DNA of 64,000 nt, from assembly GCF_007745175.1 (NCBI RefSeq), contig NZ_CP036271.1, forward strand, positions 4,352,314-4,416,313. Direction: 5' to 3'. The notes beneath the pieces are model-generated. The model did no database searches. It was given only the letters and a program-made list of their open reading frames with translations, and had not been told where the DNA came from. The stretch is from Caulifigura coniformis (lineage in GTDB: Bacteria; Planctomycetota; Planctomycetia; Planctomycetales; Planctomycetaceae). Position numbers and translations under genes: made by a program. This document shows positions 9,610 to 18,766 of the stretch, piece after piece. Every line of letters begins with the position of its first letter. Position 1 is the stretch's first letter.

Positions 9610-12351
9610 ATGTTTCGCTCGAATGTGATCCTGGCCGTCTGGAAAAGAAACGTTGCAAGTTACTTTTCCGGGGCCCTCGGATACCTGTTCATCGCTGTGT
9701 TCGTCGTCGCCGCGAGCATGCTGGCCTTCAATGAGCGGTTCTTCATCGAGAACCAGGCCAACCTCGACCAGCTGAGCCAACAGTTCCCGTGGCTGCTGCT
9801 GTTCATCGTTCCGGCCGTCACCATGACGCTGTGGGCCGATGAGCGGAAACAGGGAACGGACGAACTCCTGTTCACCCTCCCCGCCCACGACTGGGAGATC
9901 CTCGCTGGCAAGTATCTGGCAGGTCTGACGATCTACACGGTGGCGCTGGCGTTCTCGAGCACGATCATCCTGGTGCTGGCCTACTGCGGCAGCCCGGACC
10001 TTTCGCAGCTGCTGGCGACGTATCTGGGTTACTGGGTGGCGGGGGCGGCGCTCCTGGCAGCCGGCATGTTCGCGTCCGTCCTGACGTCGAGCGCCACGGT
10101 GGCGTTCATCCTGGGCGTCCTGTTCACGGCCGCGCCGATCGCCCTGGAGTGGGTCGGCCTCGACCGCATGTTCAACAACCAGGGGATTCGCGAATCGGTG
10201 AGCGTGCCTGGGAACCTGCGGGACTTCACAATCGGCGTCGTGCCGTTCGGCAGCCTGGTTTACTTCTTCGCCCTGGCCGCGTTCTTCCTTTACCTGAACT
10301 CGGTGATGATTGCCCGGAGGCACTGGGCGGGCGGCAAGAACGCCCGCAGCCTGGGCTGGCAGTTCGTGGTCCGCTCGCTGAGCCTGGCGGTCATCCTGCT
10401 GAGCGGAACGTACGTGCTGGCGCTGTTCTCGGGGCGGCTCGATTTCACCAGTGAGAAGCTGTACACGCTTGCTCCGGCCACGCGGAACGCGATCTCGAAG
10501 ATCGAAAAGGACAAGCCTGTGCTGATGCAGGCGTATGTCTCGCCGGACGTGCCCGAAGAACTGATCACGGTTCGCAAGAATCTGCTGGCGTTGCTCAAGG
10601 AGTTCCAGCAGCTGGGACGCGGGAAGATCGACGTCCGGATTGTCGACACCGCCCCGTTCAGCAAGCAATCGGAAGAAGCGACCACCGCAGGCATCGAACG
10701 CCGCCGGACGCAGTCCGAGCGTTCCGGCCGCGTGACGGAAATGGACGTCTACCTCGGCGTGGCCGTCTCGAGCGGATACGACCGCGTGGTGATTCCGTAC
10801 TTTGAAAAAGGAACCCCGGTTGAGTTCGAACTCACGCGGGCACTGGGAACCGTGGCCCGGGAAAAGCGACCGACCGTCGGAATCCTGACCACGGACGCCC
10901 GGGTGTTTGGCGGCCTGGATCAGAGAGTGTTCCAGCAGCGGCCCGAATGGCGGCTGGTGACGGACCTCAAGAAGCAGTACGTGGTGAAGGAGATCAATCC
11001 GGCCGAAGAGATCAAAGAGGGGGACTGCGACGTGCTCGTCGCGGTCATGCCGTCGTCGCTGCTGCAGCCGGAGATGGACAACCTCGTGAAGGCCGTCAAA
11101 CGGGGCCAGCCGACGCTGGTTTTCGACGACCCGATCCCATACTTCGTCGACCAGTCGCTGGAACTCGTGCCGAGCAATCCGCGGAAGCCGTCGAGCGGCG
11201 GCGGGATGTTCGGGATGGGACAGCAGCCGGGCGAGCCGAAGGCCGATGGCGGTGAAGCGCTGTCGCTGATGGACGCCCTGGGCGTCGCCTGGGACGTGCG
11301 GGACATCACGTTCGACTTCTCGAATCCGCATCCGGAGTTCGGCGACCGGTTCTACCCGCCGATGATCTTCGTGACGGCTCCGCCGATCGAACTCGCGACG
11401 ACGCCCGAACTGCGGACCTACTTCGAGACGTCGGGCCTGAGCCAGTCATCCCCGATCACGAAGGGGCTTCAGGAAATGATCGTCTGGTTCGGTGGTGAGA
11501 TCCGGCAGAAGACCGAGGCTGAAGCGAAGTTCGACTTCACGCCGCTGATCAGCAGCATGCGGGGCGTGTCGGGATCGATGGACTTCGACAAACTGGTGGT
11601 GAGCGGCGGCGGTTTCCCCTTTGGAGGGGGCCAGAAGCAGCTGAATCCCCAGGCGTCGCGGCTGGAGAAGCCGGATCGCCGGCAGCACGTCATGGCCGCG
11701 GCGATCAAGTCGAAGGACTTCAAGAAGGGGGACGGCGTGAACGCGATCTTCATCGCGGACGTCGACTTCGTGCACGACATCATGTTCTCGGTGTCGGAAC
11801 AGCAGCTGATGAACCTGAAGATCGACAACGTTCCGTTCGTGATGAACTGCGTCGACACGCTGGCCGGCAATTCGGACTACGTCTCCCTGCGGAACCGGCG
11901 GCCTGCCCAGCGCACGCTGACCCGCATCGACGACGAGCAGCGGTATTTCGTCCAGCGGACGCAGGAGAAGATCGTCGAGGCCAACAAGACGGCCGAGGAA
12001 CAGATCGACAAGGCGCGGAAGCGGCTGGTGGAAGTGGTCGCGAAGATCCAGGACGACAAGTCGATGCCGGACGCCGTGAAGGCGCAGCGGCTGGAGGAAG
12101 CGCAGCGGGCGGAACAGCGTCGGCTGGAACTCGAAGAGAAGAAGATCCGCCGCGAGGCCGAAGATGAAGTCATCAAGGCGAAGCGCGAAGCGGAAGAGCG
12201 GAAGAACGCCATTGAAACCCGCGTGAAGCTGCTCGCCTGGGCCCTGCCGCCGATTCCGGCGATCATTCTCGGCGTGATCATGTTCGGTCGTCGCCGGTTG
12301 CAGGAGCGCCGGAGCGTTGTCGGCGAACGGCTCGTCAAGAAAGAGGACTGA
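9610..12351 (+). CDS. Fused GldF-type ABC permease and GldG-like domain protein
   Basis: A 913-residue membrane protein. Residues 1-240 are an ABC-2 permease of the GldF type with about six hydrophobic helices (for example YLFIAVFVVAASMLAF and LLLFIVPAVTMTLWADERKQGT). After another helix near 255-275 there is a long extracytoplasmic GldG/ABC-type uncharacterised domain (TSEKLYTLAPATRNAISKIEKD onward). A charged coiled coil spans about 780-870 and is followed by a final membrane helix (LLAWALPPIPAIILGVIMFG). In Bacteroidota GldF and GldG are separate proteins; here they are one chain. It sits 91 bp after the ATPase gene and about 110 bp before the DUF4340 gene. Confidence 0.88.
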   Translation: MFRSNVILAVWKRNVASYFSGALGYLFIAVFVVAASMLAFNERFFIENQANLDQLSQQFPWLLLFIVPAVTMTLWADERKQGTDELLFTLPAHDWEILAGKYLAGLTIYTVALAFSSTIILVLAYCGSPDLSQLLATYLGYWVAGAALLAAGMFASVLTSSATVAFILGVLFTAAPIALEWVGLDRMFNNQGIRESVSVPGNLRDFTIGVVPFGSLVYFFALAAFFLYLNSVMIARRHWAGGKNARSLGWQFVVRSLSLAVILLSGTYVLALFSGRLDFTSEKLYTLAPATRNAISKIEKDKPVLMQAYVSPDVPEELITVRKNLLALLKEFQQLGRGKIDVRIVDTAPFSKQSEEATTAGIERRRTQSERSGRVTEMDVYLGVAVSSGYDRVVIPYFEKGTPVEFELTRALGTVAREKRPTVGILTTDARVFGGLDQRVFQQRPEWRLVTDLKKQYVVKEINPAEEIKEGDCDVLVAVMPSSLLQPEMDNLVKAVKRGQPTLVFDDPIPYFVDQSLELVPSNPRKPSSGGGMFGMGQQPGEPKADGGEALSLMDALGVAWDVRDITFDFSNPHPEFGDRFYPPMIFVTAPPIELATTPELRTYFETSGLSQSSPITKGLQEMIVWFGGEIRQKTEAEAKFDFTPLISSMRGVSGSMDFDKLVVSGGGFPFGGGQKQLNPQASRLEKPDRRQHVMAAAIKSKDFKKGDGVNAIFIADVDFVHDIMFSVSEQQLMNLKIDNVPFVMNCVDTLAGNSDYVSLRNRRPAQRTLTRIDDEQRYFVQRTQEKIVEANKTAEEQIDKARKRLVEVVAKIQDDKSMPDAVKAQRLEEAQRAEQRRLELEEKKIRREAEDEVIKAKREAEERKNAIETRVKLLAWALPPIPAIILGVIMFGRRRLQERRSVVGERLVKKED

Positions 12352-12460
12352 GTCCTTTCAGGAAGCGGACTGTCTCACCAGGTCACTGAATCCAGACGGC
12401 AGGCGGATTTTCGAGGGTCAAGATCCTCAATCGCCCGAAGCTGACGAGGAGTGGAAAGCA

Positions 12461-14638
12461 ATGAATTCGGCCAATCGCACGCTGGCGTTTGTCCTGGCGG
12501 CCGCATGTTCTGTGGCAGTCGCCGCGGGCGCCCATCGGATGTATCAGCCCGTGGTCGGCGCCAAGAAAACGGATGTCGGCACGGAGTTCTATCCGGACTT
12601 CAAAGACCCGCTGTCGGCCACGTACCTCGGAGTCGCCGCCTACAACGCGGCTGACAGCAAGGTCGACAAGTTCATCATTGAGAAACGGGATGGACAGTGG
12701 CGGATTCCGTCGCACCACAACTATCCCGCCGATGCGAAGGACCGCCTCGCCACCACGGCCGCTTCGCTGATTGGAGTGACGCGCGGCCAGCTGGTCGTCG
12801 AGACGGCCGACAGCCATGCCCGACTGAACCTGCTCGATCCACTGGACGACAAGCTCGGCGGGACGGAGGGCCGCGGCAGCCGGATCACGCTGAAGGCAGG
12901 CGATTCGGTGCTGACGGACCTGATCATCGGCAAGAAAGATGAAGCAGCCGGCGCCGATCGCTATTACGTGCGCCGCGCCGACGAAGATCGCGTGTACATC
13001 GCCGAGATCAAGCCTGATCTGTCGACGAAGTTCACGGACTGGATCCAGCCGAACGTCCTCGACGCGACGGCGGCCACGTTCCGCCAGATCATCCTCGACC
13101 GCTACAGCGTCGATGAATCCAAGGGGGCGATCGTCCAGGGCGACCGCAGCGTTCTGTCGCGGGATTCTTCCACCGACGAATGGAAGCTCGAAGAGCTGCC
13201 GAAAGGTGACAAACTGAAGACGAGCGTGGTCAACCAGATCACGACGGCCCTCGCCGACATGAAGATTGTCGGCGTGCGTCCGAAGACGCCGGGAATCGCG
13301 GCGATGATCAAGGGAGATCCGAAGGCCCGTCGCACTGCGATCGACATGCTCGACATGCAGGAGAAGGGCTACTTCGACGACGGCAAGGGAGGGATCGTCT
13401 CCAACGAGGGCGATTTTCTGGCAGGAACGTCGGAGGGGATCATCTATGTCCTGCGATTCGGAAAGGTGGTCTTCGGCGACGACGTCGACATCGAGTTCGG
13501 CAGCAAGAAGAGCCTGAGCGAAGAAGAAGCCAAGAAAGCGCTTGAGGCCGCGAAGGCGAAATCGGGCGAAGAGAAGAAGGAAGAAAAGCCGGCCGACGAG
13601 AAGAAGGCCGACGGCGAATCGAAGGAGCCGAAGAAGGAGAACCGGTTCCTGTTCGTGACGGTTCAGCTGAACGAAAAGATCCTCGGCGAGCCGCCGGTCG
13701 AACCGGTGAAGCCGACTCCGCCTCCGGGATACAAGCCGAAGGAGAAGCCGGCAGACGCTCCGTCACAGCCGAGCATTCCGGGGTTCAACGATCCCAAAAC
13801 GCAAACAGAGGCTCCCAAGGCGGCGCCGCCCGCTGACAAACCGGCTGAGGAAAAGAAGGAGACGACTTCCACTTCAACGGCCGGGGCGGCTGTGAGTCTT
13901 GCAGGGCCGGGCGCTGATCCGCAGGACGAACAGAAGCCGGCTCCCGCCGCAGAAGAGGTGAAGCCCGAAACTCCTGCCGCCGAAACGAAGCCTGCTGAGG
14001 AAAAGCCTGCTGAGCAGACGCCGGCCGGGGAGCCCAAGGCTGCTGAAGAAGCGAAGCAGGCGGAGGCCAAGCCGGCAGACCCGGCTGCGCCCGCAGCAAC
14101 CGACGAAAAGAAGACGGAAGCGCCCAAGGATCCGTTTGCCGAATACGAAGCCGCCCTTGCCAAATACGAGCAGGAGATGGACGAGTACAAGGTGAAGAAG
14201 GGCGAGTTCGACGAGAAACTGAAGAAGGCTCGCGACCGCGAGAAGGCCCTCAACGAGCGGTTTGCCGCCTGGTACTACGTCATCCCGGCCGAAGTGTTCG
14301 ACACGATCAACGTCAAGCCGTCCGAACTGGTCGAGCCGGAAACGACGCCTGCTGGCGGAGACAACGCTCCGGCGATTCCTCCCGGCCTCGGCGGCCGCCC
14401 CGGTGCGGCACCCAGGCCGATGACCGAACCGGCTGCCGAGACTGCCCCGCCGGCGACGCCTGCGGTCGACGCACCGAAGGCGGATGCGCCGAAGGAAGGC
14501 GCCCCGAAAGCTGAGACGCCGAAGGAAGAGGCTCCCAAAGAGGACGCTCCGAAGGCCGATCCCCCCAATGCCGAGCCTGCGGCGCCAGAGGCGGCGCCTC
14601 CCGCTGCGACAGACACGTCCGCCCCGAAGCCCGAATAA
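12461..14638 (+). CDS. DUF4340 protein with long Ala/Pro/Glu/Lys-rich region
   Basis: A 725-residue protein anchored by an N-terminal helix (TLAFVLAAACSVAVAAGAH). The first 350 or so residues match the DUF4340 pattern that accompanies GldFG-like transporters (FIIEKRDGQWRIPSHHNYPADAKDR, then a LIIGKKDE segment and a YYVRR strand). From about residue 350 to 570, and again in the last 90 residues, the sequence is low complexity, rich in Ala, Pro, Glu and Lys, and probably disordered. The ATG at 12461 has a GAGGAG ribosome site. It is the third gene of the Gld-type cassette and likely contacts its periplasmic domain. Confidence 0.85.
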   Translation: MNSANRTLAFVLAAACSVAVAAGAHRMYQPVVGAKKTDVGTEFYPDFKDPLSATYLGVAAYNAADSKVDKFIIEKRDGQWRIPSHHNYPADAKDRLATTAASLIGVTRGQLVVETADSHARLNLLDPLDDKLGGTEGRGSRITLKAGDSVLTDLIIGKKDEAAGADRYYVRRADEDRVYIAEIKPDLSTKFTDWIQPNVLDATAATFRQIILDRYSVDESKGAIVQGDRSVLSRDSSTDEWKLEELPKGDKLKTSVVNQITTALADMKIVGVRPKTPGIAAMIKGDPKARRTAIDMLDMQEKGYFDDGKGGIVSNEGDFLAGTSEGIIYVLRFGKVVFGDDVDIEFGSKKSLSEEEAKKALEAAKAKSGEEKKEEKPADEKKADGESKEPKKENRFLFVTVQLNEKILGEPPVEPVKPTPPPGYKPKEKPADAPSQPSIPGFNDPKTQTEAPKAAPPADKPAEEKKETTSTSTAGAAVSLAGPGADPQDEQKPAPAAEEVKPETPAAETKPAEEKPAEQTPAGEPKAAEEAKQAEAKPADPAAPAATDEKKTEAPKDPFAEYEAALAKYEQEMDEYKVKKGEFDEKLKKARDREKALNERFAAWYYVIPAEVFDTINVKPSELVEPETTPAGGDNAPAIPPGLGGRPGAAPRPMTEPAAETAPPATPAVDAPKADAPKEGAPKAETPKEEAPKEDAPKADPPNAEPAAPEAAPPAATDTSAPKPE

Positions 14639-14667
14639 TCCGGGATGCCAGAGTGCAGAACGAATCG

Positions 14668-14708
14668 AACTCGGCCACGATGACGACACATCGCGGCCGA
14701 GTTTCTTT
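14668..14708 (+). terminator. Rho-independent terminator of the Gld-type cassette
   Basis: AACTCGGCC at 14668-14676 pairs with GGCCGAGTT at 14695-14703. An inner CGATG/CATCG stem lies inside, and TTCTTT follows. It lies between the convergent DUF4340 and ybeY genes and would end transcription from the left. Confidence 0.75.
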
Positions 14709-15219
14709 ATGCGCCCGGTTGGCCAATGCGGGCGATGACTTCTCGTTCGCGGCGGCGCATCACGCGGCGCTCTCCTGGAGTGAGATCGTCGTAACCGCAC
14801 AGATGCAGCAGGCCATGCACGACGTACAGCTCGAGTTCGGATTGGGCCGTCCAGCCGTGTTTCGGCGCTTCGCGGCGGGCCGTTTCGTCGCTGACGACCA
14901 GTTCACCTTCAAGGGCCTGTCCTGCTCCCCGACGTTTCGACGTCCCCTTGCCCGCTACTGAATTCGGGTCGTGATTGCCTGAATACAGGAAGCTGATCAC
15001 GTCCGTCGGAAAGTCGTGGTCGAGGTGCTCGCGATTGACGCGGTGGATTTCCTCGTCGCCCACGATGGCGAGACTGATTTCAGCGCTGGCGACCTGCTCA
15101 TCCTCGAGAACGGCGCGGATCACCGACTTCAGTCGCGCGGCGGCCAGCGGGACGCAGCGGCTCGAGCGGTGAATCGCAATTTCAAACGGCGGGCGGCGGC
15201 GGGCGTTGGGTGTAGACAT
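14707..15219 (-). CDS. ybeY: Endoribonuclease YbeY
   Basis: YbeY is a metal-dependent RNase for 16S rRNA 3'-end maturation and ribosome quality control. The 170-residue protein has the family core ISLAIVGDEEIHRVNREHLDHDFPTDVISF and the metal motif HGLLHLCGYDD. In most YbeY proteins the motif is HGxLHLxGYDH, so the third histidine is Asp here. An extra insertion (NHDPNSVAGKGTSKRRGAG) lies before the conserved ELVVSDETA strand. The ATG at 15219 was preferred over an upstream in-frame codon. It converges on the DUF4340 gene. Confidence 0.88.
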   Translation of the reverse strand: MSTPNARRRPPFEIAIHRSSRCVPLAAARLKSVIRAVLEDEQVASAEISLAIVGDEEIHRVNREHLDHDFPTDVISFLYSGNHDPNSVAGKGTSKRRGAGQALEGELVVSDETARREAPKHGWTAQSELELYVVHGLLHLCGYDDLTPGERRVMRRREREVIARIGQPGA

Positions 15220-15332
15220 GACGGCGTGGTGATATCCTCCGAACCGATTGGAAGCCACCGTCGGAGTCGATGCCTCTGGGCACCTCCCTCCCCTGCCCAT
15301 TCAAAATTCGTACGTCGCGATCGGCCCGCTCC

Positions 15333-16115
15333 ATGCCCGAAGTCATTTACGGCAATCTTTACGACTATCCTCGATACTACGACCTCCTGTTCGGGGCGGA
15401 CTGGAAAGCGGAAATCAAGTTCCTCATCGGCTGCTTCGAGCGATTCTGCAAGCGGCCTGTGAAGACGGTTTTCGAGCCGGCATGCGGCACGGGCCGGTTG
15501 CTCGACAAGCTCGCGAAGCGCGGGTACCAGGTCTCCGGCAACGACCTCAATCCGCGGGCGGTGGAGTACTGCAACCGACGTCTGAAGCGGCTCGGCTTCC
15601 CGGAGACGGTCGAAGTCGGGGACATGTCGGACTTCCGGCTCAAGCGCCCGGTTCATGCCGCGTTCAACCTGATCAACACGGTGAGGCATCTGCCGACCGA
15701 GAAGGCGATGGAAGCACACCTGAGGTGCACGGGCGAATCGCTGGTCAAAGGCGGGATCTATCTTCTGGGACTGCATCTGACGCCCACGGAGGGACCGCGG
15801 ATGGATGGTGAAAGCTGGACCGCTCGCCGCGGCCAGGTCACCATCAAATCGAGGATGTGGACCAAGGAACTCGATCTGAAGGGACGCAACGAGAAGCTCG
15901 GAATCCGGTTTGACGTGAAGACTCCGACAAAGTCGTTTTGCATCGAAGACGAGATGAATTACCGCACCTACACCGCCCGGCAGATGGCGCGGCTGCTGCA
16001 CAAGGTGGGCCTGTTCGAAGTCGCCGGGACGTTCGACTTCCTGTACGACCTGAACGACCCGCTGGAGGTCGATGAGACGACGGAAGACGTCGTGTACGTG
16101 CTGCGGAGAAAATGA
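15333..16115 (+). CDS. SAM-dependent class I methyltransferase
   Basis: A 260-residue protein with the Rossmann-like methyltransferase fold. Motif I is FEPACGTGRLLDKLAKRGY near residue 47, the acidic ribose-binding residue is in GNDLNP, and an adenine-site GDMSDFRL segment follows. It then contains FNLINTVRHLP and a C-terminal beta-rich extension. The N-terminus (MPEVIYGNLYDYPRYYDLLFG) is typical of small-molecule methyltransferases of this class. The substrate cannot be deduced. It is divergent from ybeY and the ATG at 15333 begins the conserved part. Confidence 0.85.
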   Translation: MPEVIYGNLYDYPRYYDLLFGADWKAEIKFLIGCFERFCKRPVKTVFEPACGTGRLLDKLAKRGYQVSGNDLNPRAVEYCNRRLKRLGFPETVEVGDMSDFRLKRPVHAAFNLINTVRHLPTEKAMEAHLRCTGESLVKGGIYLLGLHLTPTEGPRMDGESWTARRGQVTIKSRMWTKELDLKGRNEKLGIRFDVKTPTKSFCIEDEMNYRTYTARQMARLLHKVGLFEVAGTFDFLYDLNDPLEVDETTEDVVYVLRRK

Positions 16116-16210
16116 CGCGCCGGGCGATTGAAGGCGTGAACCGGTCCGGATGCCCTCGGCAGGGATCGTTCGGCGATCGTGGCCGACAAGGCCGAGAGAG
16201 GCGTTCCTGA

Positions 16211-18412
16211 ATGCAAGTTCTGTCGCTTTGCTGGCTGGCACTTTGGCTGGTGGTCATTCCGCTGGGAACGACCATCATTCACGCCGACGAGCCGGCCTCC
16301 TCCGGCCCGAGGAAGCCAGTGACGCTGCGCGTCGTCGCCCGTCCGGACAACGATCTTGTCCGGGGCCTTGTTCTCGGCGGAACACCGCACCAGCGTTTCG
16401 ATTCGGCCGAAGCGGCGATCTCCGATGCACCACCCGCATCGGCGGTGCTTGTCCTGGCCGACGGCTATCCCGAGCGACAGACTTCCGTTACCGGCGAGGC
16501 GGTGCTGCAGGTCCGGCAGAAAAAACTGATGCTCTATTGGGAGTATCCGGACGCAGTCCCGGGGATCGAGTTCGGTCCTGCGCGCGGGGTGCAGTGGGAG
16601 CGCGGGATCGTGGCTGCGGATGATCCCGCGATCGGGCTCCCGGGATCGCGCATTGTTTCATTGCAGGACTGCCGGTTCCTGCCGGTCGCGCCCCGGCCGT
16701 CACTGCTGGTCCTGGGACGCGTCGCCGGATTCAACACGGCCGTTTACGGGATTCCCGACAACGCAGCGCCGCTCCTGTTCCGAGCGGATGACCAGACTCT
16801 GATCGCGACAACAAAGTTGAGCGGCTTCGTCACGGCCCGATTGGCTCCCACGGCCGACTGGGTCACGATCTGGCGGGCCATGCTCGCCTCTCTCGATCCA
16901 GCCGGCAGTCCCCATTCCCTCAAGGTGACACCAACGGTCTCTCCTTCGTACTCCGCCGAGGACAGGCTTCCCAATACCGCTGAACGTGATGCGTTGAGAC
17001 GCTGCGCGAACTGGTTCCGGAACTCGGGGCTGCTCATCTCGGCGGAACGGCGTCCGAGGATCGAAGCCCTGTTACGGGCCGGCCAGGAACTGACAGACGC
17101 GGAATCTGGCAGCGCCGGAGACGGCTCCCACGGCATTCTCGAAGGGTATGCTTCGCAGATCCGTCCCGATGGCAGCCAGCCGCAGCGGACGCCGATCCGT
17201 GCCGATTGCCAGGCGGAATCGGCCGCCGTTCTGGCGCTGCATGGGGCCCTCTTCGACGACGACCGAAGTCGACAGGTCGCCCGGAACCTTCTGAACTTTC
17301 TCTACGTCGACTCGGAACTTCATCGAGGCGACCGAGGCAACCCGCGCCATCCGTCGTTTGGTCTCATTGCGTGGGGCGCCGTGGCGCCCGCCTGGCAGGT
17401 CGCCAACTACGGCGACGACAACGCCCGTGTTCTGCTGGCGACCATCGTCGCGGCCGCAGCGCTGGAATCTGATGCGTGGGATGAGGCCGTTCTGAAGGCA
17501 CTCTACGCGAACCTGCGAACGACAGGCCGGCTGGGATTCCGAGGAGACCGGATCGATATGCCGCAGCTCCAGGAACGCGGGTGGCGCGCCTATCGTGATT
17601 CCGCGACCGTCAACGTTTCTCCGTCATTTGAAGCCTACCTGTGGGCGTGTTACCTGTGGGCTTACCGGCAGACCCGAGACCAGGAATTTCTCGACACGGC
17701 TCGAGCCGGCATTTGCCGAACGATGCAGGACTATCCGGCCGGCTGGCGCTGGGGCGATCATCTCGACCGATCCCGCATGCTGCTGCCGCTGGCGTGGCTT
17801 GTCCGACTGGAGGACACGGCTGAACACCGCGGCTGGCTGAAACGCGTCAGCGACGACCTGCTCCGTCATCAACAGCCCTCGGGAGCGATCCCCGAACAAC
17901 TGAGCGGCAACGCGGGGGGCCATTTTGTGGTCCCGAAATCCAACGAAGCCTATGGAACGACGGAAACGCCCCTGCTCCAGCAGAACGGCGATCCAGTGAC
18001 CGACCAGCTCTATACGACGAACTTCGTGCTGATCGGCCTCCATGAAGCCGTCGCCGCCACGAACGATCCTGCGTTGAAAGCGGCTGAAAACCGCCTGGCC
18101 GAATACGTCGTCCGGATCCAGGTTCGGGCACCCGGTCATCCGGCCGTCGATGGAACGTGGTTCCGCGCATTCGACTACGCCCGCTGGGACTACTGGTCGA
18201 GCTCGGGCGACCTGGGCTGGGGGGCGTGGTGCGCGGAAGCAGGCTGGGGGCCGGCCTGGAATGGCATCGTCCTGGGCCTGAGGCTCAGGGAGCGCTCTCT
18301 GTGGGACATGACCACATCCTCCCGCATCGCGGAACGACTCGATCACGTCCGAAGCCTGATGTCGCAGAACGACGGCCGCCCGTTCGTCACCGCCCCGGCG
18401 CCATCGCGATAG
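16211..18412 (+). CDS. Large exported protein of unknown function
   Basis: A 733-residue protein with a signal peptide (residues 1-25, LCWLALWLVVIPLGTTIIHA). Residues 30-250 look beta-rich. Residues 310-720 contain repeated helical segments with aromatic and acidic pairs (SPSFEAYLWACYLWAYRQTRD, YPAGWRWGDHLDRSRMLLPLAWLVRL, FDYARWDYWSSSGDLGWGAWCAEAGWGPAW). This pattern resembles an alpha/alpha-toroid as in glycoside hydrolases, lyases or epimerases. I do not recognise a specific family. It stands alone, just left of the mobile element. A role in glycan processing is a guess. Confidence 0.65.
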   Translation: MQVLSLCWLALWLVVIPLGTTIIHADEPASSGPRKPVTLRVVARPDNDLVRGLVLGGTPHQRFDSAEAAISDAPPASAVLVLADGYPERQTSVTGEAVLQVRQKKLMLYWEYPDAVPGIEFGPARGVQWERGIVAADDPAIGLPGSRIVSLQDCRFLPVAPRPSLLVLGRVAGFNTAVYGIPDNAAPLLFRADDQTLIATTKLSGFVTARLAPTADWVTIWRAMLASLDPAGSPHSLKVTPTVSPSYSAEDRLPNTAERDALRRCANWFRNSGLLISAERRPRIEALLRAGQELTDAESGSAGDGSHGILEGYASQIRPDGSQPQRTPIRADCQAESAAVLALHGALFDDDRSRQVARNLLNFLYVDSELHRGDRGNPRHPSFGLIAWGAVAPAWQVANYGDDNARVLLATIVAAAALESDAWDEAVLKALYANLRTTGRLGFRGDRIDMPQLQERGWRAYRDSATVNVSPSFEAYLWACYLWAYRQTRDQEFLDTARAGICRTMQDYPAGWRWGDHLDRSRMLLPLAWLVRLEDTAEHRGWLKRVSDDLLRHQQPSGAIPEQLSGNAGGHFVVPKSNEAYGTTETPLLQQNGDPVTDQLYTTNFVLIGLHEAVAATNDPALKAAENRLAEYVVRIQVRAPGHPAVDGTWFRAFDYARWDYWSSSGDLGWGAWCAEAGWGPAWNGIVLGLRLRERSLWDMTTSSRIAERLDHVRSLMSQNDGRPFVTAPAPSR

Positions 18413-18490
18413 CTTGCGTCCCGCCAGGTCGAGTGGCCACGGGCCGGCAGCCGGGGGAGTTTCAGGTGAAGGCGAGCCCCGGATGAATAA

Positions 18491-18543
18491 GTGCGAGAGA
18501 CAGGAATCGAACCTGCACGGGTTGCCCCACTGGATCCTAAGTC
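18491..18543 (-). repeat. attL: 53-bp direct repeat, 3' part of tRNA-Leu
   Basis: These 53 bases are identical to 30961-31013. They contain the 3' portion of the tRNA-Leu gene (anticodon loop through acceptor, minus strand) but no 5' half, so no functional tRNA is made here. The match ends sharply: the next bases differ on both sides. This is the far attachment site of the integrated element. Confidence 0.92.
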
Positions 18544-18647
18544 TTCGAAACCGGGCCGATGAGCGTTCGGTGATCTTCCGAACATTGTGAATTGCCGTAC
18601 CATCGTGCGGTGGTCGCGGAGGGCGAAACGCTCTACCAAGCCGCTTT

Positions 18648-18667
18648 AGGTAACTTTCTAGGTAACT
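18648..18667 (+). promoter_or_regulatory. Candidate left integrase arm sites (two AGGTAACT boxes)
   Basis: AGGTAACT occurs at 18648-18655 and again at 18660-18667, a 12-bp step. The same pair with the same step lies near the right end at 30877 and 30889. Such paired boxes near both ends of a tRNA-integrated element fit arm-type binding sites for the tyrosine integrase. A weaker variant, GAGTAACT, starts at 18680. Confidence 0.7.
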
Positions 18668-18766
18668 CCAGGTTCGCGGGAGTAACTACCCGCAGTGCTG
18701 GCCGACTCTAGCGAATCAATTCCCCTGCGAGCGTCGGTCGGCTGCCTGGTGAGTTGGGAAATAGGA

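Noticed and set aside
9424-11331. A long open frame of 635 codons on the minus strand
   Set aside because: It lies opposite the GldFG gene, is rich in Arg, His and Gln, and has no recognisable domain; high GC creates such antisense frames.
18491-18543. Second functional tRNA-Leu gene
   Set aside because: Only the 3' part is present; the 5' acceptor, D-arm and most of the 5' anticodon stem are missing.
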